A DNA stretch of 64,000 nt, from NCBI GenBank assembly GCA_031761405.1, contig JASEVX010000013.1, positions 36,566,694 to 36,630,693 on the forward strand, given 5' to 3'. The notes under the pieces are model-generated. The model was given only the letters and a program-made list of their open reading frames with translations. It did no database searches and had not been told where the DNA came from. Each line of letters starts with the position of its first letter. Positions within the stretch are counted from its first letter, which is position 1. Shown here in pieces: positions 11,471 through 23,960 of the stretch. The DNA comes from Serripes groenlandicus (Eukaryota; Mollusca; Bivalvia; Cardiida; Cardiidae). The position numbers and the translations under genes are program-made.

Positions 11471-13166
11471 TTTTTTAGCCCACCTATGCATGAAGTGCAA
11501 GGTGAGCTTTTGTAATCGCTCACCGTCCGTCGTCCGTCTTCGTCGTCGTCCGTCCGTTTACGTTTTCCTACAAACGACTTCTCCTCCTAAACCAATTAAC
11601 CAAATTCAAAATAATTTTACAGGAATGTTCCGTGGGTGGATCTCTTTCATACTTGTCCAAAGAATTATATTCCATTCAGAACTTTAATTTACCAAAACTT
11701 AAAAAAATCTTCTTGTCTGAAAGTAGATGGCCCAGGCCTTTGATATTGGGTATGTAGCATCATCTAGTGGACCTCTACCAAGATTGTTCAAATTATAGCC
11801 CTGGGGTTAAAATGACCCCTCCCCTGGGGTCTATTGTTTTACATAGACTCATATAGAGACAAAACATAAAAAATCTTCTTGTCTAAAAGTAGAGGCCCTA
11901 ACCATTTGATATTTGGTATGTAGCATCATCTAGTAGACCTCTACCAAGATTGTTAAAATAATAGCCCTGGGGTCAAAAATGGCCCCTCCCCGGTGGTCAC
12001 TTGTTTGACATAGATAGGGGAAAACCTTTAAAAATCTTCTTCTTGTCTCAAACTAGAAGGCCCAGGCTTTTGATATTTGGTATGTAGCATCATTACATCT
12101 AGTGGACCTCTACCTAGATTGTTCAAATTATAGTCCTGGGGTCAAAATTGACCCTTCCTCAGAGGTCACTTGTTTTACATAGACTCATATAGGGAAAAAA
12201 CTTAAAAAGTATTCTTGTCTAAAAGATATTTGGTATGTAGCATCATCTAGTGAACCTCTACCAAGCTTGTTCAAATAATAGCCCTGGGATCAAAAATGAC
12301 CTCTCTCCGGGGGTCACTTGTTTCACATAGACTCATATACTGAAAAAACTTTAAAAATGTTCTTGTCTAAAAATTGAAGGCCCAGGCCTTTGATATTTGG
12401 TATGTAGCATCATTATGGACCCCTACAAGATTGTTCAAAGTATAGCCCTGGGGTCAAAAATGAATTGTCCCTTGTTTTACATAGACTCATTTAGGGGAAA
12501 ATCTTTAAAAATGTTCTTGTCTAAAAATTGAAGGCCCAGGCCTTTGATATTTGGTATGTAGCATCATTATGGACCCCTACCAAGCTTGTTCAAATAATAG
12601 CCCTGGGATCAAAAATGACCTCTCTCCGGGGGTCACTTGTTTCACATAGACTCATATACTGAAAAAACTTTAAAAATGTTCTTGTCTAAAAATTGAAGGC
12701 CCAGGCCTTTGATATTTGGTATGTAGCATCATTATGGACCCCTACAAGATTGTTCAAAGTATAGCCCTGGGGTCAAAAATGAATTGTCCCTTGTTTTACA
12801 TAGACTCATTTAGGGGAAAATCTTTAAAAATCTTCTTGTCTAAAAGTAGAGGCCCCTGGCCTTTGCTATTTAGTATGTAGCATCATCTAGTGAACCTCTG
12901 CCAAGATTGTTCAAATTATAGCCATGGGGTAAAAAATGACGCCTCCCTCTGGTCACTTGTTTTACATAGATTGGGAAAAAAACTTTAAAAATCTTCTTGT
13001 CTAAAAGATATTTGGTATGTAGCATCATATTGTGGACTTCTACCAAGATTGTTCAAATTATAGCACTGGGGTCAACAATGAGCCCTCCCCGTGGAAAAAA
13101 CACTGAAAACTTTTTAAGTTTGATTAAATAAGGTGAGCAATATAGGACCATTATGGTCCTCTTGTT
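11471..13166 (-). mobile_element. Hairpin-ended tandem-repeat element (1.7 kb)
   Basis: On the minus strand it starts ACAAGAGGACCATAATGGTCC, a palindromic 5' end. It finishes CACCTTGCACTTCATGCAT...GGTGGGCTAAAAAA, a 3' hairpin, preceded by a pyrimidine/purine-skewed GACGGACG tract. The body is a tandem array: TATGTAGCAT recurs at 11751, 11917, 12081, 12234, 12401, 12555, 12720, 12874 and 13017 (spacing about 143-167 bp). A 319-bp double unit is duplicated almost exactly (12261 onward and 12580 onward). Equivalent elements in other orientations occur at 13799, 33826, 40795, 50995 and 52450. No coding frame. Confidence 0.75.
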
Positions 13167-13209
13167 AATTATACATGTACATACATACCATATAGTACTT
13201 TCTCTTTAC

Positions 13210-13470
13210 TTAACCCTTTCCAACCTGGAACAAATCTGCAGCAAACCACTTTGAAAACATTTTGGTTTTATTTTGGAAAATGTATTAATAGGAAAGTGTA
13301 ATTATTTTATAGAGTAAACAAATTGTGACAAAGGGGGAAATTGTTCATCATGAACAATATGCCCTTTTGTCACAATGTTTTTCAAAAATATTCTTATGCA
13401 GAGGTGGCAGAAAGCATCTACATGTCGAAAAGGATTAGTCCTTAACCACTTACAGACTACTTCTGATGTA
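13210..13470. repeat. Palindromic CTGCAGCAGAC element
   Basis: TTAACCCTTTCCAACCTGG and CTGCAGCAAACCACTTTGAAAAC at the left; a central hairpin GGGGAAATTGTTCATCATGA...CCCTTTTGTCACAATG at 13339-13376; and TGCAGAGG...AAAAGGATTA at the right. Confidence 0.7.
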
Positions 13471-13798
13471 TCCAATGAAATGAACACATAAATTTCTCAT
13501 AATGAATATTTCTTATTTTCCAACTAAGATTTGCATTAAATCTCAGAATTGCAATTTCTTATATTAAGATTTATCATACTTTACTCAAGACTATGATCAT
13601 TTTTAAGTAATCACCTTCAAATTTCTTGTATTTGGAAATGGGTTAATAAATGCTTTTCTTATGCCATTTTATCATAAATATTAGGTTATGTTTCAAAGCT
13701 TTGTGTGTAAATTATTTTCTTTCACAATATTTACAACAATTGTATGATAGTTGTAGTTGTAATTTAAGATTTGAGCTTTAATGTTACACTTTTACTGT

Positions 13799-14522
13799 TC
13801 AGCTCACTTGTGCACGAAGTGCTCAATGTGAGCAATTGTGATCACATTTTGTCCTGCGTCTGTCCGTCGATCTTCATGAAAGTATATCAGAATATTTATC
13901 TCTATTAGATCTTGGACAAGTTAGAATATGGGTCATATTGGGTCAGAAACTAGGTCGAATTGAAAAGGATATCGTGTTAACACTCTGCATGCTGCATTTT
14001 TAACTTGAGCATGTTCAAACCTTTTCAGATGTTTGTCTTGATGATATGTAGTCCCTAGTTCAAATATTGGTCATGTCTTTTTAAAAACTAGATCACTAGG
14101 ACAAATTGAAGGAAAATCGAGTTAACACTGTAGAAGCCGAATTTTGATGCAGCATCTTCAAATTTTGTTAGAATGTTTCTCTGAATACTATTTGGTCAAG
14201 GTCGAATATGAGTCATGCCTGATTAAAAACTAGGTCACTAGGCCAAATTGAAGGAAACAGTTGTTAAAACTCTGAAGGGCCGCATTTCTATTATGAGCAA
14301 GTTGAAACTTTGTCAGAAGGATTGTCTTGATGATATCTAGTCCATGTTTGAATATGGGTCATATCAGGTAAAACAAAAAATAGGTCACTAGGCCAAATAC
14401 AGGAACATCTTGTTAACACTGCAGGTTGAATTTTAAATCTTTGTCAGAATAATTGTCTTGATGTGTTTTGCATTAGAAATCATTCAGGTGAGCGATCTAG
14501 GGCCATAATGGCCCTCTTGTTT
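13799..14522 (-). mobile_element. Hairpin-ended tandem-repeat element
   Basis: The minus strand begins AACAAGAGGGCCATTATGGCC and ends CATTGAGCACTTCGTGCACAAGTGAGCTGA, with the GAGCAC/GTGCAC hairpin beside CTGA. Body units carry TGTCTTGATGATAT and AGGTCACTAGGCCAAATTGA at about 140-bp spacing. Confidence 0.75.
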
Positions 14523-15047
14523 AAAGATCAATTTCAAACCAAAAGCTCAATGTGTTCCATTGTGATCACTCAATGTACGGCGTACGTCAAACTGTCAAAT
14601 ATTCTCTGAAACTGCTGATGCGATATTAACCAAACTTGACATGAATGTTACTTTGGTGACCCTCATTAAAAATTGTTCAACAAATTATATTCTACCTATA
14701 AATTGGTTTGCCGCGGTTTCAGAATGGGGCGGAAATTGTAAAACTTTAAAAATTGTTCTCCTGTGAATCCGCTTCTTCGAATTCCAAGATGTTTTATGGG
14801 TGACCCTCTACAAAATGGTTCAAGACATATTGATTGGGTGAAAAGGGTAGTCACCAAGTGGCATCAGAAAAGGGCTGGACAAATCGTCTGTTTTAGGGAT
14901 AGAATTAAGCAGAAATGTGACCCTTACAATATTTTGTCCAGCCTTTCAGACCGGTTTTAAAAGGTAGTCGCCAGGTGACATCAGAAAATGGCTGAAAAGA
15001 AGAAATTACCCAACGACCCCCGTCTAGTCAAATACCTTTAAAAATCA
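14523..15047. repeat. Degenerate relative of the same repeat families
   Basis: GCTCAATGTGTTCCATTGTGATCACTCA resembles the end of the preceding element. The part with GGTTCAAGACATATTGATTGGGTGAAAAGG matches, inverted or direct, segments in copies A and B and in 35060-36280. No gene seen. Confidence 0.5.
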
Positions 15048-15688
15048 ACTGTAATTGCCAAATTATGCTGTTTAATTTTAAGTGTTTTTTTGTAAATAGG
15101 TAGCACCTATAGATATATTATATCTATAGACTCAATAAAATATTTCTTTAGTAGATGGTCAATTGATCACGATTAGTTTTTCTTTAAATCTCGAACTACG
15201 GACTCTATCTCTGATTATGTAATAGGCTTACCTAGCTCATCATAGTTAGAGTCCAGATAAATAAAATCATGACCCGCACACAATTGTTCAGCTTCGATAC
15301 TAGAAATATTATTATGATTTCGTGTAACGTAGAGAAGTAGGTAAACAAAACATCTAATCTTATATCAGTGTTATTTGTTTACCTATTTTTACTAAATAGT
15401 TTCCAAAAGTCTTTAGGTTCACAATATTTCGTTTTCTCAATCTGCTTTATTTTATTGTTTCGGTAGTTCCTTTTCTATTTAGCTATCAGTCCGTTATAAA
15501 TTAATTTGTTGTGACACATCTCTTGTCTATTTAGATCATATTTAAGAAATGTAAATTTATGTTATGATTGAATATATGATTGTTTAACATTTAACTGGTC
15601 TGTATCGAACCACTCGGCCTTTTTTATGTTTGAATTATCTTTAACACAGCCACTATTACTATTGACCGTTCTACTAAATAAGGGTTTC

Positions 15689-15689
<1 letters not shown>

Positions 15690-15725
<36 letters not shown>

Positions 15726-15736
15726 ACACACACACA
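15690..15736. repeat. (CA)n microsatellite
   Basis: A nearly pure CA run with one AAT interruption, directly left of a segmental-duplication module. Confidence 0.97.
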
Positions 15737-16430
15737 TAAAGTTAAAAAAAGCATCTTACCGAAAGATTTGTATGAACAAATTCTAATCTCAACATACTGT
15801 TTATACAGACCACTTAATAATAGTTCCCCTTTTCATTTATCTCAGTTATGGCAAGAATGGAAACCAGGTTGAAACGTGTGTGAATATAGGTGTGCATAAT
15901 GAACGCTTGTCAGACCTTATCGGGTTACATAACTATTTTACATGTTTAAATGCACCCTTTACCGATTTGAGCGACCACATAATACCGTATTGAGTATATT
16001 ATCGGTCTACAGATTACAGATTATAGTTATGAATGGGAATATGTACCTAAATCTACATATAGATCCATACTATAATTACAGAGACAACCGAGCTCGCAGA
16101 CAACTTTTACCGAATTATTATATTATTAAAAGCAGGACTCAAGATAAATTACGTGTTCCCTATCAGAAGATCCTTATTTGATCCCTTCATAGTTTCATAT
16201 TTGTATGCCAATGGTAGCTAGTATCATATAAATAAGGCTGTGCCTTTTATAATTCTTTATGTAAAAACCCTATGCCGTATTTACTTTACCAAAGCGATTC
16301 GTCTAGAGCTCCCACAACATTGGATTTAATTGAGTAGTTTAGTTGTTATTGTTATTTGACAAATATATTTTTTCTCCTCAATATCGAAACCTTTGAACAA
16401 GTTAAACGTGAAAATGATATGAAGACATAT

Positions 16431-16655
16431 AACCCTTACCCCCCATCACAAATTATGCTGTAGACGATTTTGTACACAACTTGTCAAAAATACCGTAACG
16501 CCTAACATTGAATGTGTAAATCTTTAATAGAGTTGAAAACATTATGGCAATGGAAAAATTTCTCAATATGAGAAATCCTCTGTTTGCCTTAATGTTTTCA
16601 AAAGTCATTTGATACAGTTGTATTAAAATGCGTCTGTAAGTGGAAACAGATTAAG
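16431..16655. repeat. Palindromic CTGCAGCAGAC element
   Basis: AACCCTTACC...TGCTGTAGACGATTTTG at the left, AACATTATGGCAATGGAAAAATTTCTC/GAGAAATC at the centre, and ATGTTTTCAAAAGTCATTTG...GCGTCTGTAAGTGG at the right. Confidence 0.65.
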
Positions 16656-17248
16656 ATAACTACAGATTCATAATACTTGTATATATGTCCTATGCACGTA
16701 TTTACAATATGCACTGCTACTAATAGTTGCATGTCCGTTTAACCGTACATCCTTCTAGCAAAACTTTGTCGGACTATTTTTCCTATACGATTCACGTTGA
16801 ATCAATGGCGTAGCGTACCAAGATTGTGTCCTTGACCCCTTTTTGTGTGTGTGTCCGAACCATATTTCAACATGCTATCACTCATAAAGTAAACACATTC
16901 AGTATTGCTGCTCTTGAACTTTTTAAGTTCTTCTATTTCTAATAACAAAAATTGTATAACATTTCTTTGGTGAGAAACAAATTATGTAGATCAAGACTAG
17001 ACCGAATAAATGTGCAGGCCTGATCTTACTATACTTTATTTGTAAATGTCAATTAAAATCTAGCATTATAGACCGGGATAAGGGTACATTAAATCGGATA
17101 CATTGATTAAAGTTCAACCAGTCTGTTTTGAATAATACGGGAACGTTTGTAAATGTTTGTAAATGTTAATAAAAGCATGTAAAGCTACATTTTATGAAGA
17201 CCGGGATAAGGGTAAATGGTTCCCTGTTACATTGCGATCAAACTATGA

Positions 17249-17266
17249 GGGGTGGGGGGGGGGGGG
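17249..17266. repeat. Poly-G tract
   Basis: GGGGTGGGGGGGGGGGGG: a 13-base G run after one T; the paralogous module at 56190 lacks it. Confidence 0.95.
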
Positions 17267-17611
17267 CGGAGGACCCAGCGAAAAATGTGTGTGACGATTT
17301 ACTTTAATGGATGTAGTCGGGGGATTACCATGTTTATCAATACACAGTATGGTTCACTCTTTAAAGGTATAAGGTAGTTAAAGGACATGTTTTTATTTCA
17401 AAAATTTAAAATGAAACATTATGTTTCCTTGATCTAGATCACTGGTCAAAGTCTACCCTGTTCGCATATGATATATGGTCCATTTTCACCTGGTACGTAA
17501 CAATGCATTTACACATAAGATAACTTTGATAATGCAAGTTCAATTTGATGTAATGTATTTTATCTATCGCAAAACTATGAACAGTCTCTATACATGAAAG
17601 TATAATGATTG

Positions 17612-17716
17612 AAACGGGTTAGAAACATTGAGGGAATTAGAGAAATTGCTCAACATGGGCAATTTCTCTGCTGCAGAGGCCTCAACATATGTCTACTGGT
17701 GGGAGAGGATTACGTA
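17612..17716. repeat. Palindromic CTGCAGCAGAC element, internally deleted
   Basis: AGAGAAATTGCTCAACATGG/GCAATTTCTCTGCTGCAGAGG, with the hairpin core fused directly to one CTGCAG arm. Confidence 0.65.
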
Positions 17717-19225
17717 CAAAAGAAATGTTTGCATTTATAAGGATTAAACAGCCCTTGAGCTGCCTGATGACGCTTGAAGACACATACGGGTCACTAATCA
17801 GTCCGCCACACTTTCATTTACAACAATATTGGGAAGCAAGCATTTGTTCATTGGAACATAATTGCATTGATTGGCAAGGCTTGTAAATTTTACTTCAGGC
17901 AAAAAGTGATATTTTAAAATTCTTTGGGCAAAAGCTAACCATTTCCTATATACAAAATATCTCTGGCAAATAACATTGAAATCTTCTTGGCTATATTATA
18001 TGTTAATATTATGTTAATGAACGTATAGTTTTAAGTAGAAATGAAGACGTTTTGGAAAAAGTGTAAATATTTAATCCTTTTCCAGTGACGGTCACCTTGT
18101 ACCTTGCCTTTTACATTTGGGGTAATCTCGTGCCTTGCCTTTATCAGTGACAGTGTCATCTCTTGATTTATCAAAACCTATGTTGACTAAATTAAAACAT
18201 GCAGTCTGGTCTGGCTTTGCACTTCTCACAAATAAGCCAACGGCGCTTTAAAACAGATTCTGTGAAGCCGTAGCTTTTTTTTTAGTATGTAACCGCTGAC
18301 AGGTGTCCACACGTGTAAACCATATTGTCAGCTTAGTTTTTGTAGAGCACTGCTTGTTTAAGACTTGGAGCATCCGAATGATAAACATAATAATTGGTTT
18401 GTGATAACAAAAAAAGTGTGCCTTTAACTATGACACAGTCACTTAATACTTTATCGATACTTCTATGTCAAAACCTTTTGATATACTAATTATTCTGAGT
18501 TTGGTTTCGAGTACTGCATGCCTCCTGCATATTTAAAAAACTTTTCACGGGACTAAACTGTCAGTGAATACTAAATAGCTCTAAGTAGACGGGTCATCTA
18601 ACGCCTATAACATGCAGAGAAATGAAACCGAGTAATTATCCAAAATTATTGGCTCCTAGTGAACTGTCATGGTAACTTGAAGCCTAAAACTCCCCAATCA
18701 GGATCCAGCAGAAATCACTTAATTGGCTGCACAGTTAACTAGCGCAAATGACACTAAGATAGGTATATAAATCATCCGTACAGACAGCCCTGGCACTTTT
18801 ATATTTGCCGTATAATAGCAAAATACAACCTACATTTCATATAGAACTTTTATTTCCGTAATAGTTCAATGCCCACTAAATCAGCATGGAAGAATACAGA
18901 TCGTGAAGTGATTAGTTTGCGTGAGTATTTCTTATGGGGAACAACGCCTCACCATGAACAAAGAGTACATGTGTTTTAAAGTATTACAGCCAGGGATCGA
19001 ACCTAGCATCCTCTACACAGTTTCCAATGTCAACTCTTTATTACTTTGCTATAGTAAACTCGTAAATACTTTACAATATCAACTTGTTATGGAATTCACG
19101 GAGATACAGTTTCTACGTAATTGTGTGTTAAGTGGAATAAATTATGCATTTCAAATTCCGCAGTAAATAAACTCTTCTAAATACTTCCATATATCCGTCA
19201 AGTCACTTATAAGATGTAACTATTA

Positions 19226-19875
19226 CTCCTGCATATTGACCAGTCGCAACTTCATGACTGATAGGTGAATAAAATCACAATAGTGGTTATCAGTCCTTCA
19301 CATTGACTAGTCACAACCACGTGACTGATATGTCAATACAATCACAATTATGGTTATTACTCCTGTATACTGACCCGTCACTACCAGGTGACTGATAGGT
19401 CATTGCACTCACTATAATGGTTATTAGTCCTGCACATTGACCAGTCGCTACCACGTTACTACTCGGTCAATGAAATCACTATAAAGAGTATTATTCTGCA
19501 TATTGACCAGTCGCTACCACGTGACTAATAGGTCAATAAAATCACAATAATGAGTATTAGTCCTGCACAGTGACCAGTCGCTACCATTTTACTGATGGCT
19601 CAATAAAATCACCATACTGGTCATTACTCCTGCACATTGACCAGTCGCTTCTAGGTGACTGATACGTCAATAAAATCACAATAATGGTTATTAGTCCTGC
19701 TCCATGACAAGTCGCTACCATGTGATAGGACAATAACATCACGTTAGTGATTAGTACTCCTTTACATTGAACAATCGCTACCTAGTGACTGATAGGTCAA
19801 TACAATCACTATAATGGTATTTATGCTTCCACACTGACCAGTCGCTACCACTAAACAGATAGGCTAATACAATGA
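19226..19875. repeat. 67-bp tandem array, about 10 units
   Basis: GACCAGTCGCTACCA-like words recur at 19238, 19305, 19372, 19439, 19505, 19572, 19639, 19706, 19769 and 19836. Each is followed by GTGACTGATAGGTCAATAAAATCAC and a TGGTTATTAGTCCTGCACATT linker. Units differ by several substitutions, so the array is old. Confidence 0.93.
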
Positions 19876-20022
19876 TTATAATTCTGTCTGTACTGACGTT
19901 TTCCTTACTTATTCAACACATGACAGTTTTGCATGAAGGAGGAAATCACACACCATAGTTGTTTCTATCTGTGTTCAAAGTCCTTATCAGCTTTAAGCTT
20001 TCAAGTAATACCTAACAACCGA

Positions 20023-20032
20023 ACACACACAC

Positions 20033-20118
<86 letters not shown>
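20023..20118. repeat. (CA)n microsatellite
   Basis: Almost pure CA over about 95 bp with two interruptions. Confidence 0.97.
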
Positions 20119-20120
<2 letters not shown>

Positions 20121-20776
20121 GTGTATTGATGTAGTTCTGAGGACGTTGACAGAGTTATGCACTTAGAGTACCAACAAGAAGGAAAGCGTTAAGGCTTTCA
20201 GAAATTTCACAGATTGCTCCTCTGTAGGCCTTATTATGAGCCTCACAGGTAGAATCTATGTCATCCCAACCGTTTCTTTAAAACTCCTTTATGACATTTG
20301 GTCTATACTGCCCTACAGTCTGAGGACTTTCAGAGTATACCATCTGTGCGAGGACAGTGTCTTTTTTGTCTATGTATAGCATCTTTAGGAGGACATGGAA
20401 ACGCTGTTCTTACTCATTCGATATTATGAGAAATTGAAGTACTTTATGTTGACACCGGTATATATATATATATTTATTTGATTGGTCAATGGAAATCTTT
20501 ATGACGAATTTTGATTGAACAAACATACACACACGGAGTAAATTGTGTATGACAGAAATACACAAATCACATCGCACAAACATTACGAGGACAACCATGT
20601 TTCTTAATGTTTAGAACGTAGTCCCCATAATGGTGATTTATATCAAGAAAACTTTCCGAGGACCTGAGTGTAAGTCCTCAGAATGTAAAAAGTCCTCTGA
20701 CCGTTGATATGTATCCAATGTTCAGTCCTCACAACGTAGGCCATACACACGCACACACACTCACCCAAACACACAT

Positions 20777-20958
<182 letters not shown>

Positions 20959-21110
20959 CTCCCTCCCCCCCCCTTCTCCCGTAACTTATACTCGTCTTAT
21001 ATGTAATATATACTTAGAAGTTAAATTATTGCAATATCACGATCTACGATATTCACATACTACATCCATGACTTAAGAGACCGGCTTAGTTTACAGAAAT
21101 ATAGTAATAC

Positions 21111-21730
21111 ATAAAGACATACCTTCGGATAGACAGACATTCAGATAGGCATACCTTCAGAGAGACATGAATACATACAGATACACATATACAGTGACAA
21201 ACATAGACATATATAGACAGATATACATAGACATACATATCCAATTAGAGAGACATACACTAAGATAGACATAATTTCAGATAGACATACATGTATATAG
21301 ACATACACGCATAAACACAGATATACACACAAAGTGATAGACATACAATATGATAGACACACATGACTTTAGACATACATTCATGATGATAGACATACAT
21401 AATGATGGAAATACAAACGCATAGACGGATAAACATACAGGTTGGCATACAGACGTATAGACATGCATATAGACATACAGCCAGATTGACAGTTACAACA
21501 AGAGACAGACGGAGAGATATATACATAAACATCAATCCTGACATAACTACAGATGAACATCCACTCAGATAGACATAAATGCAGAAAGGCATACATTCAT
21601 AGACACATGCATAAACACAGATGTATACATACATAGTGATAGACATACATAATGGTAGACACATATGCTGATAGACAGGCACACACACATAGACAGATAA
21701 ACATACACATGCATACAGCCAGATTAACAC
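21111..21730. repeat. Degenerate minisatellite rich in ATAGACATACAT
   Basis: Interleaved AGACATACA, TAGATAGACATA and ACACAGATATACAC words over 600 bp. Long cysteine/tyrosine/valine-rich open frames on the minus strand are by-products of this composition. Confidence 0.85.
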
Positions 21731-21740
21731 TTACTCTGTT

Positions 21741-21760
21741 AGAGAGAGAAAGAGAGAGGG

Positions 21761-21821
<61 letters not shown>
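21741..21821. repeat. (GA)n microsatellite
   Basis: GA run of about 80 bp with small interruptions at its left end. Confidence 0.97.
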
Positions 21822-21825
<4 letters not shown>

Positions 21826-22020
21826 TGGGTGAAGTTTTCGTATGCACATGTATATTGTCAATCTACTGAAGATCAATCCTATATGAATGAATGAATGAAG
21901 GTATGCTATGTCACACAAACACTGACAGCTATTACACCTAACATCAATATTAGCATCGTCTGGCGTATAGTTTGTGTATGCCCTATGCCCTATGCATTTG
22001 TGTATTATATTAGGAATAAA

Positions 22021-22158
22021 CGGTTCTGTTCTGTTCTGTTCTGTTCTAGTTCACATAAATAGCAATTAACCAATTGTCATCGTCTGATATGTTTCGTATA
22101 AACATGTATAATGTAAATCTGTTTCAGCTTATATTCTGTTCTGTTCTGTTCTGTTCTG
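22021..22158. repeat. Two short (TTCTG)n pentanucleotide runs
   Basis: TTCTG repeats at 22023-22047 and again at 22136-22157, separated by about 90 bp of unique sequence. Confidence 0.9.
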
Positions 22159-22599
22159 ACACAGTGATATGACGGAAACATTGTTGAAAGTGACAGGAAA
22201 CACCATTGAGAAGCAACACGCTAACCTGTACTAGTTTGGAAGCGGGCATAACACATCGTTGACAAAAAAGTTATAACCTGCCACGATCATCTGCATGGCC
22301 CTTAAGAGATTCAACTTAGTTATATTTATATGTATACACTTGCATTTAGGAGAAAGTACACCAGTGTGATACCCAAATGGATCGCAAATGTGCGTATTCC
22401 ACTTTCGTTCCGCCTCGCAAACGTCCAAAAGTAGCCCGATCCTAGGTTGTTTTGGCATTTGTTGGTAGAGGAAACTCTCCTCTATCAAACCATATCTTTG
22501 GTTCGGCTTAGATCACTATATTCCAGAAATAGACCAAGGTCCATTCGAATACGGTCTCACACGAGTACTAATTAACTTTAGACAAACAATAGATAGACA

Positions 22600-22852
<253 letters not shown>

Positions 22853-23339
22853 AATGAAGACAGAAACACACAAAAGGAGAGAAACAATATGTCTTACCTA
22901 AATGTGGATCTGTCTTTAATGTGTATGCACAGTTTCTAAAACTACACGGTTATTTACCTCATATATGTATTATATTACTTAAAATGATATCTGCTGTCCG
23001 AATGTGTAATACAGTTAACTCAGCATACTGATTATACGGACCACTTTAATAATAGTTCCCCTTTTCATTTATCTCAGTTATGGAAAGAATGGAAACCAGG
23101 TTGAAACGTGTGTAAATATAGCTGCACATAATGAACGATTGTCAAGCTTTATCGGGTTACATAAATAATTTACATGTTTACATGTTTATATGCACCCTTT
23201 ACCGATTTTAGCGACCACAGAATACCGTTTCTAGTGTATTTTCGTTCTTCATTGTATTATTACAGTTTACAGATATCAGTTACTGGTTGTACATTAGGCA
23301 AATTTAGAGAGCAGACACTGTTAGTATAGTTTTGGCCAT

Positions 23340-23960
23340 TTCGAGGGACATAAGTGTGTAGTGACTAAGATAACGTGGTATGTTACCGAAATTGTCCAAG
23401 ATATTATGCCAATACACATTCTGACCAATTTGGTGATGATTGGACTAAGGCTTCTAAAGTTATTGAGCTGACAAGACCAATTTTATGTAATTTCTATAAT
23501 TAAAGGGCGATAACTCTCGATTCACTAAAGCGATATGGCTAGTTATCAAACTTGGCCGAGATATTATGCCAGTACAAATTCTGACCAAATTTGAAGATGA
23601 TTGGACAAAGGCTTCTAAAGTTATTGAGCTGACAAGACGAATTTTAGGTAATTTCTATAATTAAAGGGAAATAACTCTTGATTGACTGAAGTTATATGGC
23701 TAGTTATCAAACTTGTCTGAGATTTTATGCCAATACAAATTCTGACTAAATTTGGTGATGATTAGACAAAGGCTTCTAAAGTGATTGAGCTGACAAGACC
23801 AAGTTTGGGTTATTTCTATAATTAAAGGGCGATAACTCTAGATTGACTTAAACGATATTGCTAGTTATCAAACTTGTCTGAGATATTATTCCAATACACA
23901 TTATGACTAAATTTAGTGATGATTGGACAAAGGCTTCTAAAGTTACTGAGCTGACAACAT
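23340..23960. repeat. 161-bp tandem array, 4 units
   Basis: GGCTTCTAAAGT starts at 23449, 23610, 23771 and 23932, exactly 161 bp apart each time. Units share TTTCTATAATTAAAGGGCGATAACTC and GGCTAGTTATCAAACTTG. The array ends in GCCACCCGCCCGTCCGCCCG. Unit length fits the ~160-bp bivalve satellite class; homology is untested. Confidence 0.93.

Larger units (their letters stand above)
8326..15119 (-). mobile_element. Helentron-like element, copy C (6.8 kb, with nested repeats)
   Basis: It has the same 3' hairpin end as copy A, here with perfect 13-bp arms CGAAAAAAACCAT/ATGGTTTTTTTCG at 8328-8355. The same 5' end, CTATAGGTGCTACCTATTTAC on the minus strand, lies at 15119-15085. LINE-like sequence flanks both ends. 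The interior holds a 593-bp tandem duplication, a hairpin-ended tandem-repeat element (11471-13166), a palindromic element (13210-13470) and a second hairpin-ended element (13799-14522). No transposase or Rep/helicase frame was recognised. Treating the whole span as one element is inference. Confidence 0.45.
15770..18880 (+). repeat. Segmental-duplication module S1
   Basis: Blocks match other modules in order. GTTCCCCTTTTCATTTATCTCAG at 15826 matches 23057 and more loosely 43630. GAGCTCGCAGACAAC with AAAGCAGGACTCAAG at about 16090 matches 24190. AAACGTGAAAATGATATGA at about 16405 matches 24470, 26970, 38550 and 59210. CATGCCTCCTGCATATT at about 18517 matches 25545 and 57888. AGGTATATAAATCATCCGTACAGACAG at 18761 matches 25798 and 58091. 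No open frame is conserved between copies. Confidence 0.75.

Noticed and set aside
19226..19875. CRISPR-like array
   Set aside because: Whole 67-bp unit is repeated and diverged; no spacers or cas genes.
21141..21730. Several overlapping Cys/Tyr/Val-rich minus-strand frames resembling membrane proteins
   Set aside because: Compositional product of ATAGACATACA repeats.
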